A DNA stretch of 6,898 nucleotides, taken from contig JAVHLO010000182.1 in the NCBI GenBank assembly GCA_031082105.1, forward strand, positions 1-6,898, in the 5' to 3' direction. Position 1 is the stretch's first letter, and each line of letters begins with the position of its first letter. The notes beneath the pieces are model-generated. The model had not been told where the DNA came from, did not search any database, and saw only the letters and a program-made list of their open reading frames with translations. Made by a program: the position numbers and the translations under genes. This stretch comes from Planctomycetota bacterium (GTDB lineage: Bacteria; Planctomycetota; MHYJ01; JACQXL01; JAVHLO01). Of this stretch, positions 1 through 6,898 are shown piece by piece.

Positions 1-2
1 CC

Positions 3-206
3 ACCTACTTGAATATCCGGCTAGGCGCGGGCGGGCAGAACTTCTTCTTCTCCTACTGCAATTTCGACGGCGTGACGAACTCCTCCGTCACGACGGATCC
101 GAGTTTCGCGAACGGCATCATCGAAATGTCGTACTCGAACACGACGCCTTTGACCGAGAACGACAAGGAAAACGGGACGGTGGAAGGGACATCGAGCACC
201 ATCGAG
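3..206 (+). repeat. Tail of the end domain of an upstream super-unit
   Basis: Residues 1-68 open with T-Y-L-N-I-R-L-G-A-G-G, followed by an aromatic stretch (N-F-F-F-S-Y-C-N-F) and an Asp/Asn/Thr-rich tail ending in T-I-E-W. The same string of elements recurs at 3333-3536: T-Y-L-T-T-R-F-T-G-A-G-G, then L-Q-F-L-S-C-V-F-N, then an acidic tail ending in L-I-T-W. The start (3 and 3333) and the terminal Trp (207 and 3537) are both offset by exactly 3330 nucleotides. The third copy begins at 6864. This is therefore the back half of a domain whose front half lies upstream of the window, which shows that the protein had at least one earlier super-unit. Its function is unknown. Confidence 0.85.
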
Positions 207-3200
207 TGGATCCGCAACCTCGTCTGGGACGGCAGTGAAAACTCGCTGTTCACGAACGCGAACAACTGGACCCCTGTGTTTGCGCCCGATTTCACCTCCG
301 ATCTCACGATTCCGGGTGGCGGCGGGATTCCGAACAATCCCATCCTGAACCTGGACGCCAGTTGTCGCAGTCTGAACATCACCACGGGTCTGCTTACGAT
401 CAATACGAACCTGACCTTGAACGTCTACGGCGATTTCAACATTGCCCCGGGCGGGCTCAGCATGACCAACGGCAAGATCGCATTCCGGGGCGGCAACCCG
501 AACCAGGCGATCAACCCCGGCGGCTGCGCGATCTACGATATGGAGGTGAACAAGCCGGGCAACATCAGCGCCATCTCGGCGCCGATCACGGTGACGAACA
601 ATCTGATTGTTGCGGCAGGTGAATTGAAACTGCTTACCTACGCAGTCACCGTAGGCGGCCAGACCACGGTCTCCGACAAGCTCTCCATCACGACGGGGAG
701 TCTCACCGCGAACGGTCCGTTCACCGCGTCAGGCGGCACGCTCGACTTGGGTGGCGGGACCCTCACTCTCGGCCATGGAACCGTCTCGAGTCTTGGCACG
801 TTTACTGGCGGGACTTCCACCGTCCGCTACACCGCGACTGCGAACCAGACAATCCTCGCCTCCGGCATATCTTACCACAATCTGGTTGTCAACAAGCCTG
901 CCGGCTCCACGGCGTTCACGTCGGCGATCGCGTCGCTCAGTGTGGGCAACTCGTTTACAGTCGCCGGAGGCAACCTCACATGCCAGAACTCGATGGACAT
1001 CAATGGCGCGTTCGTCTTTGACGCCGCGTGGACGGGTGCATTTTCAGCCGGGACATTCGGCCATACTGTCGCGGGCAATTTCTCTTTCGGCGGCAGCGGC
1101 ACGTTTGGAGCGGGAACGGGAACGTTCACGCTCGACGGGACTGCCCAATCCATCGGCGGCGCCAACGCCAACCCGCTGGCGTTCAACATATTGACCATCG
1201 CCGGCACTGCCGTTGCGAGCGTGTCCAGACCGTTCACCAGCGGATCCACGCTGACAGTGAACGGCGAGTTGTCCATCGGCAGCGGCCAAACGGTAACGGC
1301 CAATGCGCTCGCCCGTTTCGCCGGCACGCTGCGCTTCCAGAGCGATCCTGCAAATGGATCACTCTTCGACGCTAACAGCGAGTTGAACGCGACCGGCGGG
1401 TCGGTGATCTTCACAAGCGGCGGACGGCTCTTTCTCGGCGGCGCCGTGACATCGCTCGGCGCTTTCACGCCCGCTACGGGGATCGTGAGGTATGATGGGG
1501 CTACCGATCAGACGGTACGCACGGTCGGGCTGGACTACTACGATCTGGAGATTGCCAAGGCGGCCGGAACGACGGCCTCGCCCGAGGCCGCGGAGTTTCT
1601 GGGTGTCCAGCACGATCTCACGCTGACTTCGGGTATCCTGGCTGCTTCTAATGCGGCCGAAGTCGGCAGGAATTTCCGAATCAACGGCGGCACATTCACG
1701 GCAGGCGCGTTCACGCACAAGGTCGGAGGCGCATTTGACGTTGATACGAACACTTTCACGCCCGACACGTCGACGATCCTCATGAACGGCTTGGCATCGA
1801 GCATTGAAGGTGACGTTTCTCCCGTGGGCTTCTACGGGCTGTCCGTCCAGACTGCGAAAGCATGCACGGCAAACGTGAACGTCTCTGTGACGAATCCGGC
1901 CGGTTCCATCACGCTCAATGGAGCGTTGACTGTCGCCGACAACCGGACTGTCTCGTGCTCGGGTCTGCTTCGTGTCGCGGGTACGCTCGAGTTCGCCGGC
2001 GCAAACTCATACGTGGACGCAAACGCGACCTTCAACGGCAACGGCGGCACAATCACATTCTCCGGCCCCGGGACGCTGGAACTCTCCAGCCAGGTTGACG
2101 CGCTCGCGAGCACATTCACTGCGGGAGCAGGTACCGTGCTGTACAACAGCGCGACAGCATCGCAGACCATCCAGCCGGCGTCATACTTTAATCTGACGAT
2201 CAACAAGGCAGGGCAGATCGGTGCGGTTGGAGGTGTCACGACCATCGGCGGCAATCTTGTCGTTCAGGCCGGAACGTTCGCCGTTGACACGGCTTCCGTG
2301 ACGGTCAACGGCACGACCACAAGCACGGGCATAGTCCGTATTTCAACGGGGACTCTCGACGCCGACGGCCCGTTCAACTCGGCGGGCGGCGCCGTCACAT
2401 TCACGGCGTCAGGCACTTTGAGGTTGGACGCCGCGCCCCAAAGTCTCGGCACATTCACGCCGTCGACCGGCACGGTCGTCTACGGTGATACAGTAGCGCC
2501 CGGTGACTGGACGATTCTCAATGTGTCCTACTACAACCTGACGATCGCATGCGCAGGGTTCACGGCATCTCTCGGCGCGAACCAGACGGTCTCCAACAAC
2601 TTGACCGTCAGCAGCGGCACACTCGCCATGTCGGGCTTCAATCTGAGTGTCGCGGGCGATCTTGCCGCGACCGGGACGATCAACGTGGGCGCCGGGACGC
2701 TTGAAGTGACCGGGACGACGAACGCTGCAGGCGGAACCTTGAATGGAAACACCGGGACGATCCGGCTTCTTGGGCCGGTATCGAGCCTCGGCACGTTCAA
2801 CGCCGGAACGGGCACGGTCCGCTACGCAAGCTCGACCGTGGGGCAGACGCTGCAGCCTGTCACCTACAGTACGCTTCAGGTCGCCACTTCGGGGGGGCAG
2901 TACGTTACGGTCACAGACACCGCCAACGTCGATGCCGCGCTCACTGTCACGGCAGGCGCCGAACTGCGCATCGCGACGCCCGGCGACCTGCGCGTGAATG
3001 GAGCGACCGCGACGGTCAACGGCCGCCTTCGCATGGACGGCCTGACCTATCTCCGCTTGGGCAATGCCACGTTGCTGAACATCTCCGGCGCATCCGCAGA
3101 GTTCGCATCCAGCGCGTCCGGCGCGGGCGACAAACCGCTTGTCAGTTCAACATACTCTCCGCCGACACCCGCGCAGCGATACGCGTTCCTGTGCCAGAGC

Positions 3201-6200
3201 TCCGCGAAACTGTCCGTCTCCGGCCTTGAAATGCAATACGCCGACACGAACGGCCTTGACATCTACGGTGACGCGTCCACTGCGTTGAACATCAACGACA
3301 TCCTTTTCAACAACGGCATTGACCCGGGCGGCACATACCTTACAACCCGCTTCACGGGCGCAGGCGGACCCACCCTCCAGTTTCTCTCGTGTGTCTTCAA
3401 CTCGCCAAGTGAGTTCAATGTCTCTCGCGATGCGGGATTCACCGGCTCGATCGACATGGTCGATTCCGCGGGCGACAAGAACGGGTCGGCGTACGAGAGG
3501 GACCCGGTGACCGAGAGCAACCCCGGACTGATCACGTGGAGCTATCTCAAGCAGTGGATCGGGACGACGAACGAGGCGTGGAACACGACTACCAACTGGT
3601 CCGGCAGCTCGGTGCCCACCTCGGCAACCAGCGTGCGCGTACCAAACCCGGCAAACAACAGGAACTGCAAGTTGTGCACCGTGGGCAGCGCAACGCCGAT
3701 CACTGCGAATGCGAAGACCTTGCTGATCACCACCGGGACACTGCGATATCGGCGTGACAATGCCGTCGGCGCCGCAGGGACTGCACTCAACAGCACGCTG
3801 AATGTCTACGGGAACTTCACGCGCGAGACCGCCGGCACGTTCGACATGCCGGACACGGGTACGCTCGCCTTCAGAGGCAACGCGCCTTCACAGACTCTGA
3901 ATACGAACAACGCGAACATATGGAACTTGCAGATCAAGAACGCAGGAGAAACAGGAACCGTGTATCTCGATTCGGACCAGACTGTAAGGGGCAGCCTGAA
4001 CCTGGCGGCGGGCACGTTCGACATCGGTTCCTACAACTTGACCATCGGCTACTCGGGAGGGGGTGCGGGCAACGTCACCGGCCCCGGGACGCTTCGAATC
4101 GGGGGCGGCACGGTAACCGTCTATGGGACATTCAACCCCGATGGCCCAGTCGAGTTCTACGGGCCGGGGACACTGATCCTTCGCGGGGCCGTCACCGACC
4201 TCGGAACAGCCTTCACCGCCGGCACAGGCACCGTCGTGTACAAGAACACCGCCGCCGATGTCACGATCGTGACTGCGGGTATCACGTACTACAACCTGAC
4301 GGTCGACAACACGCCGCGGGTGGCCACTGCTGGCGGTCCGCTGGCTGTGACCAGCAACCTGACGGTGACCTCCGGGACATGTAGCGCGTCGGCCACCGGG
4401 GGCCAGAACGTGACGGTCGGCGGGACCGTCACCATAACTTCCGGCACGCTTGACATTAACAACCGGGATATCTCGGTCTCGGGCAACTTCACGAACAACG
4501 GCGGCACGCTGTCATACGGGGCGCCGGGCAACGGGCTCGTGACCTTTGCAGCCACCGGCGATCAGACTCTCGGCGGCACGACAGCGACGACTTTCCGCAA
4601 CGCCACCGTCGCAGCCTCCAGCACGACGAAGGTGCAGACGAACAACACGACCTTCAGCGCGGGCTACGCCCTGGCCCTGAACGGCATCATGGAGATCGCG
4701 AGCGGTGTGACGGTCGTTGCGGGCAGCTCCGTCACGATGGCCGTCGGTACGGGCAAACTGAAGTTCCTGGACGGCACGAATCATCAATTCCAGGCGGATG
4801 GGACGACGACCCTCAACGGCGCGGTCGAGTTCGTCTCCGGCGGCCTGCTCGAGCTCGGTGAGATGCTTCCGGGGACTTGGACGTTGAGCGCGGGAACCGG
4901 CACTGTGAAATTCGACTACACTATCGCGGGCACGACGGTGCCCGCGCTGACGTACTACAACCTTGAGATCGCAACGGGGGCTCAGGTCGCTGCCGCCGCA
5001 GGCAGCTTCTCGGTGCAGAACAATGTGACGGTCACTTCGGGCGTGTTCGATGTGGGCGCGACCACGGTCACGGTCGGTGGGATCACGTCGTTCGGCGGGG
5101 CGGGGACGCGCGAACTTCGGATTGGCACAGGCACGTACGACGCGAACGGCACTTTCACGGGGACGGGCGGCACTGTGAATCTGGCGGGCAACGGCCTGCT
5201 CGAGCTGAGCGGCGCAGTTTCCACCGCCCCCGGGAGTTTCAATACGTCCGGCGCAGCCGCTTCGACGGTCAGGTTCAACTCGACATCATCCGACGTGACC
5301 GTGTGGCCTGCGGTCGCGCCGAACCCGTACCGAATCCTGCGCATCGCCTGCACGGGCAGGATGGCCGCGCTTGCCGGCGCCACGACCGTCAGCGCGGATC
5401 TCGTAGTCGCGAGCGGCACGCTTGCGGTCGGCGGCTTCTCAATCGGTGTGGGCGGGAGTACGACAGTGCCCGGTGGGAATCTCTCCGTCGGTGCAGGCAG
5501 CTTTGACGCCTCCGGAACGTTCGATGCGGTAGGCGGCACGGTGTCTCTGACGGCGGGGGCGACCTTGAACCTCGGCGGCGCTGTCAACAGCCTGGGCACT
5601 TTCAACGCCGCGGCAACATCGACAACCCGATACTACGGGAGCTCTGCGCAGAACGTGCCGGGCGTGACCTTCGGCAATCTTAATATCGACAAGAGCGGAT
5701 CATCGACCGCCACCGCAGCAGGCAACATAAGCGTGGGAGGTAGTCTCACGACAGCGGCCGACGCCGTCTTTGCGGTCGCCACGCGGACCGTGACCGTCAC
5801 AGGGGCCGTTACTAGCAACGGGGGCACGACGATCTCGACCGGGAAGCTCGACTGCAACTCCTCCTTCACGGCCGGCGGGACAAGCTTCATCTCCTTCACG
5901 GGCGCCGGCAGACTTGAGTTGGGCGGCGCGGTTACGTCGCTGGGTACGTTGACCACCGCCACCGGGTGTACCGTCAGATATGATGATACCGCGGCTGACC
6001 AGACGATCAACGTGTACGCGTTCGAGAACCTGGAGGTGGCGAAGGGCACGCTCGCGCGGACGGCCACGCTCGCGGGCAGCCTCACCGGGGCAAACACCGT
6101 CAACGGCAGTCTGAGCGTACTGTCCGGGACATTGAGCCTCGGCACGGTAACCAGCTACGACCTCGACGCGAACGGCGCGACCTCCGTCTCAGGAAACCAG

Positions 6201-6898
6201 AGCCGCGTGACCATCGGCGACGGCACGATGACCGCCAATTCGAGCTTTTCCGCGACCGACAGCACACTGAATTTCGCCGGCGCGACAGGAGGCCTGCTCG
6301 TATTCCGAGGTTCGGTGGCTTCGACGAACGTGACCCTGAACCCGGGTGCGGCCGGCACGGTCCGCTACGCGGCCGGCGCGGCCCAGACCGTCCAGCCGTG
6401 GACCTACCGCAACCTCGCCGTTGCGAAGGATGCCGGCACAGTTGCGACGCTGGCCGGCACGGCCACAGCGCAAGGGACATTCAACCTGAGCGGAGGCACG
6501 TTCGCCGTTTCCACTTTGGGGCTCTTGTACGTCGATGGCGCGGCAACCTTGTCCGCGGCGATGACAATGACCGGCGGAGCTGAGCTGCAGCTCAAAGCAT
6601 CGATTGCGCTGAACAACGGAGGGTCTTTCACGACAACAGAATCGGGCGGCGTAAAACCGCGAGTCACCTGGAAGGACAGCACGCGCTACTCGTTCGACGT
6701 GAATTCCGGCGCTACTATCTTCGTCCAGGGCCTGAGGTTCAGCGGCGCCAATGCCAACGGCCTATGCGTCAACTCTGGCGCGACCATCACGGACATCGAC
6801 ACCGTGGAATTCACGAACGGTGCGGGCGATACGAACAGCGACGGACCCGTGACCGGTTCGAATACGTTCCTGAACGTCCGGCTGGGCGCAGGCGGAAG
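3..6898 (+). CDS. Internal fragment of a giant beta-strand-repeat surface/secreted protein (partial at both ends)
   Basis: Codons begin at nucleotide 3 and residue n begins at nucleotide 3n. I read the frame through to 6896 without a stop, giving 2298 codons; both start and stop lie outside. The product is rich in Thr, Gly, Ala, Ser, Val and Asn and poor in Lys, Cys and Trp, with alternating polar/hydrophobic strands typical of secreted beta-solenoid proteins. Order: tail of an end domain (residues 1-68), Trp/Asn-Trp module (69-156), eight repeats (157-1008), beta-helix-like end domain (1009-1178), second Trp/Asn-Trp module (1179-1285), eight more repeats (1286-2186), second end domain (2187 onward, cut). 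No signal peptide, membrane segment, catalytic motif, anchor or autotransporter barrel is visible. By analogy with giant repeat proteins of environmental bacteria I infer a cell-surface or extracellular stalk or adhesin. The family is not identified by name, and the role is unproven. The coding call is strong because the internal repeats are conserved in this frame only. Confidence 0.94.
207..470 (+). other. Trp/Asn-Trp entry module of super-unit 1
   Basis: Residues 69-156 read W-I-R-N-L-V-W-D-G, then N-A-N-N-W-T-P at 258-275, then a hydrophobic strand (D-L-T-I-P), a Gly-rich turn, N-N-P-I-L, and two strands ending in L-N-V-Y-G-D-F-N. A short W-x-G ... N-W motif followed by paired strands is a frequent opener of repeat blocks in large bacterial surface proteins; this is recalled family knowledge, not a database match. 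Here it marks the join between the end domain of one unit and the first repeat of the next. The equivalent at 3537-3857 shares W-x-G, N-W, L-N-V-Y-G-x-F and then A-F-R-G. Confidence 0.7.
471..3026 (+). repeat. Array of eight ~115-residue beta-strand repeats (super-unit 1)
   Basis: The anchor is the Leu of the Y-Y-N-L-T-I-like strand. Its codon begins at 540 (I-Y-D-M), 882 (S-Y-H-N-L), 1191 (F-N-I-L), 1545 (Y-Y-D-L), 1839 (F-Y-G-L), 2193 (Y-F-N-L), 2538 (Y-Y-N-L) and 2874 (Y-S-T-L). Intervals are 342, 309, 354, 294, 354, 345 and 336 nucleotides. A typical repeat runs: N-L-T-I with K-A-G; a N-L-T-V strand and S-G-T-L; V-x-V-x-G; a G-x-F strand with G-G-T; G-T-L-x-L and G-A-V-x-S-L-G-T-F; A-G-T-G-T-V-R-Y; and A-x-Q-T-I into the next anchor. 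These are about five beta-coils per repeat, consistent with a right-handed beta-solenoid (inferred). Two stretches, 1044-1160 and 1698-1811, lack the L-x-L-x-G-A-V coil and resemble each other. Confidence 0.88.
3027..3536 (+). other. Beta-helix-like end domain of super-unit 1
   Basis: Residues 1009-1178 break the 115-residue pattern. The sequence begins R-M-D-G-L-T-Y-L-R-L-G, passes through a Pro-rich loop near 3147-3170, and continues R-Y-A-F-L ... L-S-V-S-G-L-E-M-Q-Y-A-D-T-N-G-L-D-I, then L-N-I-N-D-I-L-F-N-N-G and T-Y-L-T-T-R-F. The alternation of 'V-x-G-L-x-M' and 'G-L-x-I' strands resembles the coils of pectate-lyase-type parallel beta-helices. That is a resemblance only; no catalytic residues can be named. 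The copy at 6561 keeps the same landmarks: R-Y-S-F-D-V, V-Q-G-L-R-F-S, A-N-A-N-G-L-C-V, V-E-F-T-N-G and T-F-L-N-V-R. From the first Met (3033 or 6567) to the T-Y/F-L landmark is 100 residues here and 99 there. It may cap or punctuate the solenoid, or bind a ligand. Confidence 0.72.
3537..3857 (+). other. Trp/Asn-Trp entry module of super-unit 2
   Basis: Residues 1179-1285 open with Trp at 3537, then K-Q-W-I-G at 3549-3563, A-W-N-T-T-T-N-W-S-G at 3576-3605, and V-P-T-S followed by a V-R-V-P strand. The tail has L-N-V-Y-G-N-F-T, matching the first copy. It is about 19 residues longer than the first module when measured from the N-W motif to the first repeat anchor. It carries a C-K-L-C pair at 3666-3677, which is unusual in a protein with few cysteines. 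The first module has only a single Cys nearby (363), so the pair is not conserved and I assign it no metal-binding role. Confidence 0.7.
3858..6560 (+). repeat. Array of eight ~115-residue beta-strand repeats (super-unit 2)
   Basis: Anchor codons are at 3927 (I-W-N-L), 4296 (Y-Y-N-L), 4602 (F-R-N-A), 4962 (Y-Y-N-L), 5337 (Y-R-I-L), 5679 (F-G-N-L), 6030 (F-E-N-L) and 6414 (Y-R-N-L). Intervals are 369, 306, 360, 375, 342, 351 and 384 nucleotides. The array begins G-T-L-A-F-R-G where the first array has G-K-I-A-F-R-G (471). Register with the first array is clear. The third interval region shares N-G-x-x-x-I-x-S-G-x-T-V and V/T-S-G-G-x-L-x-L-G with repeat 3. The last repeat is entered by G-T-V-R-Y-A then Q-T-V-Q-P-W-T-Y, matching G-T-V-R-Y-A then Q-T-L-Q-P-V-T-Y in the first array. 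L-x-L-G-G-A-V-x-S-L-G strands are well preserved at 5565-5600 and 5913-5945. Confidence 0.88.
6561..6898 (+). other. Beta-helix-like end domain of super-unit 2 (cut by window end)
   Basis: From residue 2187 the 115-residue pattern stops and the sequence follows the end domain of super-unit 1: M-T-G-G-A-E-L-Q-L-K, a K-P-R-V-T-W segment, R-Y-S-F-D-V, I-F-V-Q-G-L-R-F-S, A-N-A-N-G-L-C-V, V-E-F-T-N-G and finally T-F-L-N-V-R-L-G-A-G-G at 6864-6896. It is closest at its last residues to the copy at the very start of the window (L-G-A-G-G in both), while the middle copy has F-T-G-A-G-G. About 68 residues of the domain are expected beyond the window. The role is unknown: possibly a spacer or cap, or a ligand-binding module. 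Confidence 0.72.

Larger units (their letters stand above)
207..3536 (+). repeat. Super-unit 1, complete (1110 codons)
   Basis: This is a full copy of the large repeating unit, running from the first Trp of the entry module (residue 69) to just before the matching Trp of the next unit (residue 1179). It contains a Trp/Asn-Trp module, eight repeats of about 115 residues and a beta-helix-like end domain, the same order as super-unit 2. Conserved Trp positions at 207, 225 and 267 match 3537, 3555 and 3597, each 3330 nucleotides later. The corresponding repeats in the two units resemble each other in sequence, not only in pattern: repeat 3 matches 11, and 8 matches 16. The unit therefore seems to have been duplicated as a whole. 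Nucleotide identity is low, so the duplication is old. Confidence 0.88.
3537..6898 (+). repeat. Super-unit 2, truncated by the window end (expected about 1177 codons)
   Basis: This is the second copy of the large unit, with the same order of parts as super-unit 1. The landmark at 3333 in the end domain recurs at 6864, 3531 nucleotides later, so this unit is about 67 residues longer than the first. The extra length is spread unevenly. It is about +19 residues in the entry module, +9 between the first two repeat anchors, +27 across the fourth repeat and +16 across the seventh; other intervals differ by four residues or fewer. From the spacing in the other copies, the next entry Trp is expected about 204 nucleotides after 6864, just past the window edge. 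Confidence 0.85.

Noticed and set aside
126..128. In-frame ATG considered as a possible gene start (also other internal in-frame ATG codons)
   Set aside because: The frame is already open upstream and codes a conserved domain tail from nucleotide 3. There is no convincing ribosome binding site or signal peptide after it.
1044..1160. Gly-rich segment considered as RTX calcium-binding nonapeptides
   Set aside because: The G-G-x-G-x-D repeats needed for RTX calcium binding are absent; the Gly residues are part of solenoid turns.
872..1468. Antisense open frame of 198 codons rich in Pro, Val and Ala
   Set aside because: It lies opposite the repeat-coding frame. Its P-P/V-N-V composition is what the reverse complement of Gly, Thr and Asn codons gives in GC-rich DNA, and it has no independent motifs.
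471..3026. Passenger-associated autotransporter beta-strand repeat, or filamentous haemagglutinin repeat
   Set aside because: The general look is similar, but the characteristic N-x-Y-T-G-G-T-T turn of the autotransporter repeat is not present and no barrel domain is visible. I kept the broader beta-strand-repeat description.
2529..4301. Frequent Asn-x-Thr sequons (for example in Y-N-L-T) considered as glycosylation sites
   Set aside because: They are expected by chance in an Asn/Thr-rich solenoid and nothing in the window shows a glycosylation system.
3920..4384. Plus-strand frame of 154 codons, rich in Arg, Gly and His; likewise 751-1194
   Set aside because: These are off-frame readings of the same repeat DNA. 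Arg-rich low-complexity translation is typical of frame-shifted GC-rich coding sequence, and the conserved repeats are in the other frame.
4842..5206. Repeated 14-base string around CTCGAG at 4842-4855 and 5193-5206, considered as a regulatory palindrome
   Set aside because: Both copies are in frame and encode the same Gly-Leu-Leu-Glu-Leu strand, 351 nucleotides apart, so they are explained by the protein repeat.
4982..5605. Antisense open frame of 207 codons, the longest on the minus strand
   Set aside because: It has the same Pro/Val-rich shadow composition as other antisense frames (for example 5633-6145 and 1832-2254) and falls opposite conserved repeats.
471..6560. Regularly spaced similar DNA segments, considered as a CRISPR or non-coding tandem array
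   Set aside because: The spacing is about 345 nucleotides and variable, always a multiple of three, and conservation is at protein rather than DNA level.

Overview
The whole window is the inside of one very large protein-coding gene on the + strand. The reading frame whose codons begin at nucleotide 3 is open from the first complete codon to the last: 2298 codons, with no start, no stop and no intergenic gap. I found no RNA gene, mobile element, CRISPR array, promoter or terminator. The encoded segment is rich in Thr, Gly, Ala, Ser, Val and Asn, and is made almost entirely of diverged beta-strand repeats. This is the signature of a giant extracellular or surface-anchored bacterial repeat protein, probably a beta-solenoid filament or adhesin.

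The layout is modular at three scales. (1) Short beta-coils of about 20-25 residues. (2) Repeats of about 115 residues (98-128), each built from about five coils and marked by a Tyr-Tyr-Asn-Leu-Thr-Ile-like strand and a Gly-Thr-Val-Arg-Tyr-like strand. (3) Super-units of about 1,110-1,180 residues. Each super-unit reads: Trp/Asn-Trp entry module, eight 115-residue repeats, then a differently textured beta-helix-like end domain. The window holds the tail of the end domain of an upstream unit (3-206), one complete unit (207-3536, exactly 1110 codons) and most of a second unit (3537 to the end, which runs out inside its end domain). The window starts and stops at the same point of the super-unit (T-Y-L-N-I-R-L-G-A-G-G and T-F-L-N-V-R-L-G-A-G-G), so the protein continues on both sides with at least three end domains in total.

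The organism cannot be fixed from this sequence. The DNA is GC-rich, prefers G or C at third codon positions and uses no in-frame TGA. Giant Thr/Gly-rich beta-strand-repeat proteins of this general style are known from environmental bacteria such as Planctomycetota, Verrucomicrobiota, Omnitrophota and related lineages; assignment to that group is inference. No catalytic domain, signal peptide, anchor or secretion domain lies in the window, so function is limited to 'repetitive surface or secreted stalk'. The most notable result is the super-repeat: eight repeats kept in register between two long units, with synonymous divergence that points to an old duplication maintained by selection on the protein.
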